This document shows positions 30,522 through 42,625 of a stretch of DNA of 64,000 nucleotides, piece by piece. The DNA is from Proteles cristata cristata. Its lineage: Eukaryota > Chordata > Mammalia > Carnivora > Hyaenidae. The position numbers and the translations under genes are program-made. The stretch lies in NCBI GenBank assembly GCA_017311185.1, contig JAESUZ010001513.1, positions 42,923 to 106,922 on the forward strand. The letters run 5' to 3'. How positions within the stretch are numbered: the first letter of the stretch is position 1; each line of letters opens with the position of its first letter. The notes under the pieces were generated by a model. The model did not search any database and was not told the DNA's origin. It was given only the letters and a program-made list of their open reading frames with translations.

Positions 30522-32449
30522 GGCCGGAAGGGGGCAAGATGGTGGAGAAGTAAGGAGCTCTGTACTTGCATTCACGCCCATACATCACACAGAAAAGATC
30601 TGAAGCCATTGGAAACCTTACAAAACCTGAGAGACTGGGAGAAAAAGGACGCAGAATCCACTGAGAAAGCCTTCTAACGTGAATGCGAACCGGGGAAGGT
30701 AAAATCGGGCCGGGATCGGAGACTTCAGGGTGGGAGGTGATCCCCCTCTACCCTCTATGGGGAGTGAGAGGGGAAAAAGAGAGAGTCCGAAACAGAAAAA
30801 CCTCCGCTCCGTGCATAGAAAGACACTACGTGCCAAATATCTGCACACCAGGTCCCTTCGTGCCAACTGGTCCTGGGGGAGGCTGAGCACACAAACTGCC
30901 CCTTTGTGCCGCTTCTGGAGGTTCGATTTCAGAGAGGCGGTACGCCTGCCACCATTGTAGTTCCAGGGCGGCTGGGACCCCTGAAAGAGACGCGCAGACA
31001 CCGGGCGTCCGTGCTCGTGACTGCCTGGAACTCAAGAGGGAAGGCAAAGAGCTAAAAACTGGGAAATTTGCCTGTGAGTTCGTGTTTCAGGTGACGAGCC
31101 ATAGAGAGACCCCGTTTTCCTCACTCCAGCGGGCTCAGGCTACGCGGACCCGGCAGGCAAGCCCCCGCGGATGCGCGCCAGCCCGACCCAGAGAAGGAAG
31201 CATCGATTCTGACTCCGCCCCCAGAGCTCAGCAGGGAGCCTGGAATAGCCCGAGGGGGTTGTCTGGGAAGCTGTGTCTAAGGCAACTTCAGCGGGGCGCG
31301 GGGACTGGGATTTGGAGACTGGAACTGGCCTGGGTTGAAGAGTGCAACCAACTTCGGCTGCGTCCCCGTAACGGGGAGTTGACACGCCAAAAAAAAAAAA
31401 GCGAGCTGCAGCGTGGGGTTCAAGAAGGGACTGGAGCACCGTCACTCTCCTCCCCAAAATCGCCAAGGCAGAACCCCCGCCTGAGGCATCGGATCACACC
31501 ACGCCCATCCCTGCCTGAGACGTGCCCTCCTCCCTTTTTTTCTTTTTTTTCTTTTTCCCTTTTTTTTTTCCTTTTTTTTTCTTCTTTCTTTTTTTTTTTC
31601 CCCTTTCTTTTCTCTTTTTTTTCTTCTTTTTTCTCTTTTCACGCTTTTTTCCCCAAAACACTGACCTGATTAACTCTGGTCGCCAGCTTGCTTAAACAAT
31701 CACAACAAGTCCATTCCGTAAATGTAAATTCTACACCTACCGACTTTTTCAGCTACTTCTCTCAGGAGTAATTAGACTATATAGTTTCTCTGGATAATTC
31801 CAGCATTCTTCTCTCAACTATCCAACCATATTCTACCCTTTATCTCTTTGAAAAAAGCTTCTTATCCCTTCTGCCTGTTCATTCTATTTTCAAATCTGCC
31901 TCGTCTCACCCTGCCTTCTCTCTTTTTTCTATGCTCTTCAACCAGCACTGCATAAACACGGCTATTTAACTGTAGCTGGGAAATCCAGGTATATGTTTTA
32001 AACCGTTTTTTGTCCATCGGTTTTCTTCTTTTTTCCTTTTCTTTTCCCCTTTTTGACCCTTTTATGTATTTTATGCTCCCTATTCTTCGCCCTCCCTCCT
32101 CCGTCTTTTCTATTAACTTTTTCGTTTTCCCTCTCGCTTTGCATGTTAGTTGAATCAGCCTGTGTGTTTGTGTACTCCTGCTCCCTGTGTGTTTGTCTGT
32201 CTGTTTTCTTTTCCAGGGCTACCTCAAGAAACAAGCTAGAGTACACAAGGTGAAGAGTCCCAAATATCACTACGAATAGGAAAATAAAATAACTAAGGTC
32301 CCAACAAGAGAGACCGAGGGATACCATTCAAAAAACAATCTCTGAAAGGATAGGCCCTGGAAAGTCAAAGAGTCTTCTTGGATATAGCAGTGCTCATAGA
32401 AACAGAGAACAGGTCTTTAAAACCAACAAGAGCCAGAAAGCTAACTAAA
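30522..32449 (+). promoter_or_regulatory. L1 5' UTR (internal promoter region)
   Basis: A CpG-containing leader of about 1.9 kb. The first bases GGCAAGATGGTGGAGAAG are the typical L1 start. A long pyrimidine tract at 31527-31650 resembles that in other carnivore L1s and is mirrored, as a purine tract, in the copy at 61484-61520. ORFs here (for example 31082-31669) are incidental. Confidence 0.85.
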
Positions 32450-33583
32450 ATGACAAAAGGAAAGAGCTCTCCTCCAAAAAAACTCCAAGAAGAAATGACA
32501 GCTAATGAACTGCTCAAAACAGATATCAGCAGCATAAGTGAACAAGATTTTAGAATAATAATGGTAAGGGGCGCCTGGGTGGCTTAGTCGGTTAAGCGTC
32601 CGATTTTCGCTTAGGTCATGATCTCACGGTTCGTGGGTTCGAGCCCCGCGTCGGGCTCTGTGCTGACTGCCAGCTCAGAGCCTGGAGCCTGTTTCAGTCT
32701 GTGACTCCCTCTCTCTCTGACCCTCCTCTGCTCACACTGTCTCTCTATCTCTCTCCTAGAAATAAATAAAAACATTAAAAAATTAAAAAAAAAGAATAAT
32801 AATGGTAAAATTAATAGCAGGGCTTGAAAAAAACATTGGGGATATCAAAGAAACTATGGCTACAGACAGAATGGAAAATAAAAATAGGCATGAAGAATTA
32901 AAAAATGCGATATATGAGATACATAATAAATCAGAGGCCTCCAATGTACAGATTGAAGAGGCAGAAAGGAGAATAAGTGATTTAGAAGACACCATTATAG
33001 AAAAACAAGAAGCTGACAAAAAAGAGACAAACTGATCCAGGAACAGGAAAGAAGAATTCGAGAGCTCAGCGACACAGTCAAACACAACAATATCCGTATC
33101 ATAGGAATCCCAGAAGAGGAAGAGAGAGGGAAAGGTGCTGAAGGAGTCCTGGAACAAATTATAGCAGAGAACTTCCCCAACCTGGGGAAGGAAGTCAATG
33201 TGGAAATACAAGAGGCTCAGAGGACTCCCCTCAGACGTAACTTGAATCGATCTTCTGCACGACACATCATCATAAAAATGGCAAAATACAAGGACAAAAA
33301 GAGAATTTTGAAAGCAGCTAGGGAGAAAAGGGCCCTCAGATACAAAGGGAAACCCATGAGAGCTGTGACAGACCTCTCTACTGAAACGTGGCAGGCCAGA
33401 AAGGAATGCCAAGAGATCTTCAATGTGATGAACAGTAAAAATATGCAGCCAAGAATCCTCTATCCTGCAAGCCTGTCATTCAAAATAGAAGGAGAGATAA
33501 AAACCTTTCCAAACAAAAAGAAATTGAAAGAATTTGTCACCACGAAGCCAGCCCTACAAGAAATCCTGAGGGGGATGCTCTGA
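32450..33583 (+). pseudogene. L1 ORF1 (RNA-binding chaperone), disrupted
   Basis: ATG at 32450 (MTKGKSSPPKKLQEEM). A SINE cuts the frame after about 40 codons. The coiled coil (heptad-rich KNRHEELKNAIYEIHNK, 32877-33020) follows, then a premature stop at 33033 with a frameshift. The RRM-like (YPYHRNPRRG region) and C-terminal basic domains are readable to the stop at 33583. ORF1p would bind L1 RNA as a trimer; this copy cannot make it. Confidence 0.93.
32568..32792 (+). mobile_element. CAN SINE, young feliform subtype, in L1 ORF1
   Basis: It has a perfect 16-bp TSD, AGAATAATAATGGTAA, at 32552-32567 and 32793-32808. The head and body are complete. Confidence 0.97.
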
Positions 33584-33629
33584 AGGAAAGGTTGCAAGGA
33601 ACAAAGATTCCAGAGACACCACCACAAAC

Positions 33630-36600
33630 ATGAACCCTACAAAAGATACAAAGTCTCTAAACCCACATATTTCAGTAATAACACTGAATGTAAATGGGCT
33701 GAATGCTCCAATCAAAAGACATAGGGTAGCAGAATGGATTAAAAAACAAAATCCCATCTATATGCTGTCTACAAGAAACTCATTTTAGATGGGAAGATGC
33801 CTTCAGATTAAAAGTAAGGGGATGGAGAAATATATATCATGCTACAGGAAATCAAAAGAAAGCCGGAGTAGCGATCCTTATATCAGACAAACTGAACTTT
33901 AAATTAAAGACAATCACAAGAGATGAAGAAGGGCACTACATAATAATTACAGGGTCCATCCATCAGGAAGAACTAACAATCATAAATGTCTACGCACGGA
34001 ATATGGGAGCACCTAAATATCTAAAACAATTAATCACAAACAAAAACAAGATTATAGATAAGAATGTGCTATTAGCAGGGGACTTTAATACTCCGCTTAC
34101 AGTAATGGATAGGTCAACCAGACAGAAAATCACTAAAGAAATAATGGACTTGAAAGATACATTGGACCAGATGGACCGGACGGATATATTTAGAACTTTA
34201 GATCCTGAGGCAAGGGAATTTACTTTCTTCTCAAGTGTGCATGGCACATTCTCCTAGATAGATCACTGGGACATAAAGCAGCCCTCAATAAATACAAAAG
34301 AATAGAGATCATACCATGCACACTGTCAGATCACAAGGCTTTGAAACTTGAAATCAATTACAGGAAGAAGTCTGGAAAACTTCCAAAAGCATGGAGGTTA
34401 AAGAACACCCTTCTAAAGAATGAATGGGCCAATCAGGCAATTAGAGAGGAAATTAAAAAATATATGGAAACAAATGAAAATGAAAACACAACAATTCAAA
34501 ATCTATGGGATGCGGCAAAGGCAATCCTAAGAGGAAAGTACATGCTCTCCAGGCCTATTTCAAGAGATTAGAAAAAGCACAAGTCCAAAATCTAACAGCT
34601 CACCTAAAGGAACTAGAGGGAGAGCAACAAGAATGCCCTAAACCCAGTAGAAGAAGAGAAATAGTAAAAATTAGAGCAGAAATAAACAACATAGAGACCA
34701 AAGAAACAATTGAACAGATCAATGAAACCAAGGGTTGGTTTTTTGAAAAAGTAAACAAAATTGACAAACCTCTAGCCCGACTTATCCAAAAGAAAAGAGA
34801 GAGCACCCAAATAGACAAAATTACGAATGAAAATGGACTTATTACAACCAACCCCTCAGAAATACAAGCAATTATCAGGGAATACTATGAAAAGTTATAT
34901 GCCAACAAATTGGACAACTTAGAAGAAATGGACAAATTCATAAACACAACTCACTACCAAAATTCACACGGGAAGAAATAGAAAACCTGAACAGACCCAT
35001 AACGAGTGAAGAAATTGAATCAGTGATCAAAAATCTCCCAACAAATAAGAGCCCTGGACCTGATGGCTTCCCTGGGGAATTCTACCAGATATTTAAAATA
35101 GAATTAATCCCAATTCTTCTCAAGCTATTCCAAAAAATGGAAAGTGAAGGAAAACTCCCGGACTCATTTTATGAAGCCAGCATCACTCGGATTCCCAAGC
35201 CAGACAGAGATCCAGCAAAAAAAAGAGAACTACAGGCCAATATCCTTGATGAATACGGATGCAAAAATTCTCAACAAGATGCTTGCAAATCGAAGCCAGC
35301 AGCATATAAAAAGAATCATCCACCAAGATCAAGTGGGATTCATTCCTGGGTTACAGGGATGGTTCAATATTCGCAAATCAATCAATGTGATACATCATAT
35401 CAATAAAAGAAAAGATAAAAACCATATGAACCAACAATAGATGCAGAAAAAGCATTTGACAAAATACAGCATCCCTTCTTAATAAAGACTCTCGAGAAAG
35501 TTGGGATAGAAGGAACCTACTTAAACATCATGAAAGCCATCTATGAGAAGCCTTCAGCTAACATCATCCTCAACGGGGAAAAACTCAGAGCTTTCCCCCT
35601 GAGATCAGGAACACGACAGGGATGCCCACTCTCACCACTGCTGTTTAACATAGTGCTGGAAGTCCTAGCATCAGCCATCAGACACCAAAAGGAAATCAAA
35701 GGCATCAGAATTGGCAAAGAGGAAATCAAACTTTCACTCTTCACAGATGACATGATACTCTACATAGAAAACCCGACAGACTCCACCAGAAGCCTACTGG
35801 AACTCTTCCAAGAATTCAGCCAAGTTGCAGGGTACACAATCAACGTACAGAAATTGGTTGCATTTTTATACACCAACAATGAAGCAACAGAAAGAGAAAT
35901 CAGGAAACTGCTCCCATTCACAATTGCACAAAAAACCATAAAATACCTCGGAATAAACCTAACCAAGGAAACAAGAGATCTGTATGATGAAAACTATAGA
36001 AAACTTATGAAGGAAATTGAAGAAGACACAAAGAAATGGAAAAACATTCCATGCTCATGGATAGGAAGAATAAATATAGTTAAGATGTCATTACTACCTA
36101 AGGCACTCTACACATTCAATTCAATTCCAATCAAAATTGCACCAGCATACTTCTCAAAACTAGAACAAACTATCCAAAAATTTGTATGGAACCACAAAAG
36201 ACCCCGAATAGCCAAAGTAATCCTGAAAAATAAAACCAAAACGGGAGGGATCACCATCACAGACTTTAGCCTCTACTACAAAGCTGTCATCATCAAGACA
36301 GTATGGTATTGGCACAAAAACAGACACATAGACCAATGGAACAGAATTGAGAACTCAGAAGTGGACCCAAAAGTATACAGCCAACTCATCTTTGACAAAG
36401 CAGGAAAGAATATCCGATGGAAAAAAGACAGACTTTTTAACAGATGGTGTTGGGAGAACTGGACAGCAACACCCAGAAGAATGAAACTAGAGCAATTTCT
36501 CACACCATGCACAAAAATAAACTCAAAATGGATAAAGGACCTGAACGTGAGACAGGAAACTATAAACACCCTAGAGGAGAAAGCAGGAAACAACCTTCTT

Positions 36601-37474
36601 GACCTCCATCGCAGCAACTTCTTACTTGACACATCCCCAAAAGCAAGGGAATCAAGAGCAAAAATAAACTGTTGGGACCTCATCAAGACTAAAAGCTTCT
36701 GCACAGCAAAGGAAAGAACCCAGAAAATTAATAGGCAACCAACAGAATGGGAAAAGATAGTTGCAAATGACATATCAGATAAAGGGTTGATATCCAGAAT
36801 CTACAAGGAACTCACCAAACTGCACGCCCGAAAAACAACCCAGTGAAGAAATGGGCAGAAGATATGAACAGACACTTCTCCAAAGAGGACATCAGATGGC
36901 CAACAGACACATGAAACGATGCTCAGCATCGCTCCTCATCAGGGAAATACAAATCAAAACCACACTGAGATACCACCTCACACCAGCCAGAGTGGCTAAA
37001 ATGAGCCAATCAGAGAACTCTAGATGCTGGCGAGGATGTGGAATAACGGGCACCCTCCTACACTGTTGGTGGGAATGTAAACTGGTACAGCCCCTCTGGA
37101 AAACAGTGTGGAGGTTCCTCAGGAAACTAACAATAGAACTCCCCTAGGACCCAGCAATAGCACTGCTAGGAATTTACCCAAGGGATACAGAAATGCTGAG
37201 GCATAGGAGCACATGTACCCCAATGTTCATAGCAGCACTCTCCACAATAGCTAAAACATGGAAAGAGCCTAAGTGTCCATCAACAGAGGAATGGATCAAG
37301 AAGATGTGGTTTATCTATACCATGGAATACTACATGGCAATGAGAAACAATGAAATCTGGTCATGTGTAGCAACATGGATGGACCTTGAGGGTGTTATGC
37401 TGAGCGAAATAAGTCAGGCAGAGAAGGACAAATATCATATGTGTGCATGTATAGGAGGATTAGGAGGAACTTGA
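33630..37474 (+). pseudogene. L1 ORF2 (endonuclease and reverse transcriptase), disrupted
   Basis: ATG at 33630 starts the endonuclease (SVITLNVNGLNAP). A frameshift near 33755 and further stops break it. The RT is open in 35530-36846, with the QG.PLSP motif ([11 protein letters not shown]) and the catalytic box read as FTDD at 35740-35751 instead of FADD. A frameshift near 36846 and a stop at 37147 split the C-terminal zinc-binding part. The end is at TGA 37472-37474. The enzyme cannot be made. Confidence 0.95.
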
Positions 37475-37702
37475 CGGAGGACCAAGGGGGAGAAGAAGGG
37501 CGGAAATGGTGGGGGAAAGGGAGAGAGGCAAACCATGAGAGACTCTTGAATGCTGACAAAAACTGAGGACTGGCGGATGTGAGGGGGAGGAGGGGTGGGC
37601 ATGGAGGAGGACACTTGTGGGGATGAGCACTGGGTGTTATGTGGAAACTAATTTGACAATAAACTATTTGTAAAAAAAATAATAAAAAAATAATTATATT
37701 AT

Positions 37703-38036
37703 TAATTATATAATTTAAAAATAATTATAGTTTTTTATAATTTCATGGAAATAACTACACATATTCCAGAACAGATAACAGAAACAGGTAATCACCACAA
37801 CATATGAACTGGTTTATTTTATAGTTTCTATTGCTTTAAATAATCAGGATCATAATATTAAGTCTTTGTGTTGTTTTCAGTGGAAGTGGTGGGTAAAATT
37901 GCCCTTGTGGCTTGTTTTCCTGCAAAAGCAACTTCTACCACTATTTTCCCCTTTCATTCAAATTCTTTTGGTTAAGTCTGTTGACATAAATGACACATTT
38001 TAGCAATGTTACAAGGTACTTTAAAAATAGGAAACT
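37703..38036. other. AT-rich intergenic DNA
   Basis: No feature recognised after the L1 TSD. Confidence 0.4.
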
Positions 38037-38252
38037 GTCGGGATACCTGGGTGGCTCAGTGGGTGAAACATCTGACTTTTGATTTTGTCTCAGGTCATGA
38101 TCTTGTGGTTTCCTAGCTCAAACCCAGTATCATCCAGCTGACAGCTCAGAGCCTGGAGCCTGCTTCTGATTCTGTGTCTCCCTTTCTCTCTGCCCCTTCC
38201 CTATTCACACTTTCCCTCTCTTTCTCAAAATAAATAAACTTTGAAAAAGTAT
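38037..38252 (+). mobile_element. CAN SINE, cat-like older subtype
   Basis: Head ATACCTGGGTGGCTCAGTGGG, body CAGCTGACAGCTCAGAGCC and GATTCTGTGTCTCCC, tail CAAAATAAATAAAC. Several substitutions. Confidence 0.92.
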
Positions 38253-39504
38253 GAAAGTATCTTACAGAAAGAGATTTTAATTTTTCTAATATCCCTATTT
38301 TAAGATTAAGAAAAATTATTTATGGAAAATATGTTAAATTCAAATTCCCTTCCAAACCTGTCTTTGTAATTTCATTCAGCTGTACATATAATATTCTCTT
38401 ATCAGGACTTTATAGTAGTAGTCAGTTTGAGTGCTGCCTCAATAGTGAATTGTTATGGAAGCTGAATGTAGTAAGTTATCAAATATTTGAACCTTTTTCT
38501 GTATTTTAATACAAATGCTAATTGCCAGGTAAAAAGACTGTACTCTAGGTGAATCTTTCTTCAGTGTCCTGCTAAGAACATATTTGAAGCTTTCCTATTG
38601 TAGCCATTCATGGTAAGCCTCAGAATTTTACTTGAAATGGCCTCTTCATATCTAAGAAGGTAGTCAGTGCACTACTGGGAAAAACACTCAGGAGAATGAA
38701 GCCTGAATTTTCAATTATTTCCCATTATTGATTTCTCTTAAAGGGTCTAAATGCTTATACCTGACTGATCTGAGATGCTGCTGGGATAGATGATCTCATA
38801 AGCTGGTCAAGGCAATGTTAAGGATTTCCTACAATAGTGTCCATGTTTACAAGGTTTTCTCTTTCTGCTGGGACAGTTTACAATAAGAAGAAATTTTTCC
38901 TTACAACTGCAAAGCTGAAATTAGTCACAAGTTCTTTGCTAGTAACTAGTTACTTGGCACATCTTTGGAAAGTCAAATGGACAGCAAAAATCTAGTGACA
39001 AAGAAAAACAGTTTTGTGACTTTGGCCAAATTGAATATAAATTTGCCATGATTGTTAAATATATGTACATTATTTTAGTTGGAATCCTAAAGACAGTAAA
39101 AATTAGTTGCCATTTTAATCAGTACTTACCTAAAATGAGGGAGGTTGTATGCATATTTTAAAGAGTACCTTTAAAAAAGTTTTAGAGATACCAATAAACA
39201 TGGGACTCTGGGTTGTTTTATTTTATTTATTTATTCATTTATTTTAAACATAGGGCTATTTTATTTGTATGGAGACTTTATCAATTTTTTTCTTTTGATA
39301 AACAGTAAAATTTACATTTTTTACAACTCAAATGACCATTCTTTTCTTCTCATCTCTTTACTCTTCACTATTCCCAACTATTATTTATGTTCTAGAAGAA
39401 TCAGACATTGCAGATGAGGATAAAGTGGATTCTTCCCAATAGAAAAGTATTTTAAAATAAATATTAGCTAATAACACCCACTGTTAAGTCTCCAGACCAA
39501 ATAT
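38253..39504. other. AT-rich intergenic DNA
   Basis: No coding signature. A T/A-rich low-complexity run lies at about 39215-39255 (TTTTATTTATTTATTCATT). Confidence 0.4.
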
Positions 39505-39880
39505 GGCAGCTCAGACTGCCACAACAAGTTTCTATAGATTGAGTAACTTAACCAAGAGACATTTATTTATCCACAGTTCAGGAATCTGGGAAGTCCAAGA
39601 TAAAGATATTAGTCAGTTTGATTTCTAGTGAGAACACTTTTCTTGTCTTGCAGATTGCCACTATCTTAATGTATCACAGGGCCTTTCCTTTGTATGTGTA
39701 TATGTATAGGGAAGAGAGCTCTCTGGAGTATCTTCTTAAAAAAAAAAAACACAACAACAGTCCTTCTATCAGGTCAGAGTCCAACCCTTATCACTTCATT
39801 TAACCTCATCTGGTTCCTTGGTAACTAATCTCGAAATACGGTCACACTAGAAATTAGGGTTTCAACATAAGGGAAGGGGA
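39505..39880 (-). mobile_element. MaLR-type (MLT1-like) LTR, ancient
   Basis: It reads as the reverse complement of a mammalian MaLR LTR: GACTGCCACAACAAGTTTCTA, then ACATTTATTTATCCACAGTTCAGGAATCTGGGAAGTCCAAGAT, later TCCTTGGTAACTAATCTCGAAATACGGTCAC and GGGTTTCAACATA. Diverged and without clear TSD. Confidence 0.65.
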
Positions 39881-40216
39881 CACAAACATTGTTTTTACAA
39901 AAAAAGGCCAAGGAATTAGCAGCCAAATTACATACCCCTCGGCAAAAATTTCAATTAGGATTTTCACAAAATACATAGGGTGATGACTAATTTTTTGTAA
40001 AGCAAAATTAACCCCAAGTAAATGGTACAAAGATCTAGAAATGAAGGAAATTGGCTAATATTGTGGGGGTTTCTTGTGATTCACAAAGCTATTCATACAC
40101 TCGTAGTTTATTTTTTATTAATCCAATTGCTATTTTATATTCTTTTTGAAGTCTTGGCCTTAGAATGAAATATCTACCTTAAAGTGTTTCTCAACAAGAG
40201 CAAATGTACTGGCAGT
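39881..40216. other. Intergenic DNA
   Basis: Nothing recognised before the LTR start. Confidence 0.4.
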
Positions 40217-40668
40217 TGTAGGAGCCTGAGAGTGACCACAAGAAAGCGTGGTTAGGGACACGGGGATGTGCCTGCACACGGGGCTCCCTGCCTGGGCAAG
40301 GCATTCCTGCAAACAGGGTGCTCTGCCAGGAGGCCTGCACACAATATCCAAGTTTAATGGTCCGCTTGCAAACGAGGGAACATACCCTCCTTAGAAATAA
40401 TGAGGAGGCTGGGATTGTGAGCAGGCCTCTTAGTAAACATGTTGTGGTCGCTTCCTCCCTTTGCTCCCCCCTGTCCTTGAAATGTGTTTGGCTACTTGCC
40501 CTTAATTGGTAAAGGAATGCATCTTGTAGATTTCAGTTTGTATCCAGTTACCGGGGTATAAAATAAACCGCAAGAGGGGCTTGCGTAGAATTGTTCCTCC
40601 GGCTGGAGTTGTGTCTGTGTGTGTCTTTTGTGTGTGTCTTGTCTTTTATGTCATTTCGTCTGCAACTA
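40217..40668 (+). mobile_element. Class II (betaretrovirus-like) LTR
   Basis: It starts TGTAGGAGCC and has TATAAAATAAA at 40557-40567, followed by a GT-rich R/U5 (TGTGTGTGTCTTTTGTGTG). It ends near TCTGCAACTA. The next bases (about 40669-40688, CTCGCGTCCAAACGCAGGGC) resemble a degraded lysine-tRNA primer site, typical of class II elements. A gag start follows. Confidence 0.72.
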
Positions 40669-40765
40669 CTCGCGTCCAAACGCAGGGCAGAGGGCGAACG
40701 AAACCGAAAGGATGAGTACCCCTAGGGGATTGTAGGTCCAAGGCAGGGAAACTTTCAGGAAAATG

Positions 40766-40990
40766 ATGGGGAATTCCCCATCAGCAAAGGCACAATACAT
40801 GGAGCTAGTCAAATGACTTCTCCACTTCATCGGGGTGAAGGTATCTAGTCGCCGTTTATCTGAGTTAATTCGCCTTGTGGAGCAGCATTGTTATGGGTTT
40901 TGTGGTAGGAACCCCTCCCTAAGGAGAAAGAAAAAATTGAAGAAGAGAGAAGAGAAGACTTCAAGGTCACCTAGATATGAGTCCAGCTGC
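40766..40990 (+). pseudogene. gag: Class II ERV gag matrix start, disrupted
   Basis: ATG at 40766 gives MGNSPSAKAQYMELVK, with a Gly-2 compatible with myristoylation. A TGA stop follows at codon 17 (40814-40816). The same frame continues as VSSRRLSELIRLVEQHCYGF, a betaretroviral matrix-like helix region, before losing similarity near 40990. The 188-residue open frame starting at 40835 runs into the next, unrelated LTR-like DNA. Confidence 0.75.
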
Positions 40991-41760
40991 CTACAACCCC
41001 CATGTTCCTGTAAACTGAAACAACTTAATCAGACTGCATGTTTATGTGTATTACCATATATGGGAGACAAAGAAATAGAAAATGCATTAAAAAACCCTAT
41101 GCCATATGATGTGGGCCGCTCAGTTCTTTTGGGTACGAACCCAACTGAGCGGTGCCGGCACAATAAAGTTGCTTGCTGGAAAAAAAAGTCTCGGTGTCAC
41201 GACTCTCTGAGCGAGTTTCCTGCAACATTACCTGGGGGCTCGTCCAGGATTCGGAGACGGTGCATTACCACCTCCCTTGCCACCAGGGTACGAACCTCGG
41301 AGCACCGAGAGAAGCGACCTCCCCTGGTGCCAGCGGACCTCTTGATCCGTAGGGGACTAGCCTATCCCGGCGAACCGGGGCGAGGGCTCTGTGTGCGTTA
41401 ATGGAACCCGAGGCCCAGGAACCAGCTTAAGGAGCACTGCCCATCTGACTGGTAAGAACCCGGGTTCGTTTTGGTGGACCTGCCCCTAAGAGGCAGAAGG
41501 GGAGCCTGATCACCTCCCAGAGTTGCACTAGTAAGTCCACAAGGGAAGAGGAACGAAGCTGCAACTCTAAGGCGCTGGATGTAGGGCGATGGGCTGGAGT
41601 CGTTGTGTGAATGTGCGTGACTTAGACGGACAACGGGAAGGTTCCGACCTGACCAAGGGCCGAAGCGAGGGTTGGGTCCCGATCCGCGGTTCCGTGGCGA
41701 CCTCATACGGCTTAAGGCGGCGTCAGACTTCCTCGGGAGTCTGATCCGAGTCAGATTGAA
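40991..41760 (+). mobile_element. Class I ERV fragment: LTR 3' part, primer site and leader
   Basis: An R/U5 region (AATAAA at 41162-41167, TCACGACTCTCTGAGCGAG) ends CTGCAACA at 41227. A tRNA-Pro type primer site follows at 41233-41250 (17 of 18 to the consensus). Then comes a GC-rich leader with a donor-like ACTG|GTAAGAACC at 41452. It ends in non-coding DNA near 41760. The upstream part of the LTR (U3) is missing or unrecognised. It abuts the class II gag without an obvious TSD. Confidence 0.8.
41116..41152 (+). repeat. Strong inverted repeat in the LTR R region
   Basis: CCGCTCAGTT (41116-41125) pairs with AACTGAGCGG (41143-41152). An inner GGGT/ACCC pair (41131-41134 and 41139-41142) closes an ACGA loop. 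It lies just upstream of AATAAA, so the RNA would fold next to the polyadenylation signal. Confidence 0.85.
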
Positions 41761-42010
41761 ACTGAACTCAACATTGAGATAGCAAGTTAGTGTTCACTGT
41801 GGACAGCTGTCCAGGGTTTGATGAACAGCTGTATAGAAACACTGTGATTGTTTCTGTTTGCTTTCTCTCACTGTATATCCTAAGTCATAGGGTCTGAAAT
41901 GTGGATAACTGTGTATAAAATGTCTTGTTGATTTACGTAACATTTATAAGATATAACATGACATATATTTAAGTTATTAACTTCTTAAAAAGAAAACATA
42001 ACGTCAATAA
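41761..42010. other. Intergenic DNA
   Basis: No feature recognised. Confidence 0.4.
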
Positions 42011-42023
42011 AAAAGTTTTTTCT

Positions 42024-42248
42024 GGGACACCTGGGTGGCTTAGTAGTTAAGCGTCCGACCTTCACTTAGGTTATGATCTCGCGGTTTGTGGGTTCGAGCC
42101 CCGCGTCGGGCTCTGTGCTGACTGCCAGCTCAGAGCCTGGAGCCTATTTCGGTCTGTGACTCCCTCTCTCTCTGACCCTCGCCTGCTCACGTCTCTCTCT
42201 CTCTCCTAGAAATAAATAAAAATATAAAATAAAATAAATTAAATAAAT
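42024..42248 (+). mobile_element. CAN SINE, young feliform subtype
   Basis: It has an 11-bp TSD, AAGTTTTTTCT, at 42013-42023 and 42249-42259. Head ACACCTGGGTGGCTTAGTAG, body with GACTGCCAGC, and an A-rich tail. Confidence 0.95.
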
Positions 42249-42395
42249 AAGTTTTTTCTATAAGCAACTGTTTGTTTTCCTAATGAGTTGAGTTTACAAA
42301 ATAAAATTTTCTATTTTGATCTAGAATTTTATAGATGTTATAGAATCTCCAAGGTATTTGCTTTTCTTTCTCTTGGTTTTTGTACTCAATAATTT

Positions 42396-42610
42396 TTTTA
42401 AAATGTTTTATCTATTTCCAGGAGAGAGAGAGAGACAGCATGAGCAGGGGGAGGGTCAGAGAGAGAAGGAGTCACAGACTATGAAACAGGCTCCAGGCTC
42501 CGAGCCGGCAGTCAGCACAGAGCCCGACGCGGGGCTCGAACCCATGAACCGCGAGACCATGACCCAAGCGAAAGTCGGACGCTTAACCGACTAAGCCACC
42601 CAGGTGCCCC
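42396..42610 (-). mobile_element. CAN SINE, young feliform subtype
   Basis: It has a perfect TSD, TGTACTCAATAATTT, at 42381-42395 and 42611-42625. The head at the right end is complete (CCACCCAGGTGCCCC). Confidence 0.96.
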
Positions 42611-42625
42611 TGTACTCAATAATTT

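Larger units (their letters stand above)
30522..37685 (+). mobile_element. Full-length L1, both ORFs dead
   Basis: It runs from a GC-rich 5' UTR beginning GGCCGGAAGGGGGCAAGATGG to the 3' UTR and AATAAA tail. A perfect 17-bp TSD, AAAAATAATTATATTAT, flanks it at 30505-30521 and 37686-37702. The 5' UTR is about 1.9 kb, with a C/T-rich tract (31530-31650) and ATG-poor GC-rich DNA. ORF1 and ORF2 follow. A SINE sits in ORF1. It is close in sequence to the minus-strand L1 at 55434. Relatively young, but incapable of autonomous movement. Confidence 0.97.

Noticed and set aside
31082..31669. A 195-residue open frame ending in a Phe-rich run
   Set aside because: It lies in the L1 5' UTR, and the Phe run is the pyrimidine tract.
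35530..36846. A 438-residue open frame, the longest in the window
   Set aside because: It is L1 ORF2 reverse transcriptase with an altered catalytic box, inside a full-length L1 with TSD. Not a host gene.
41116..41152. A strong hairpin, considered as a microRNA precursor
   Set aside because: The stem is only 10 plus 4 bp with an internal bulge, and it sits in an LTR R region. Too short for a typical precursor.
40835..41401. A 188-residue open frame
   Set aside because: It starts in class II gag matrix and runs through a class I LTR, primer site and leader, so it is not one protein.
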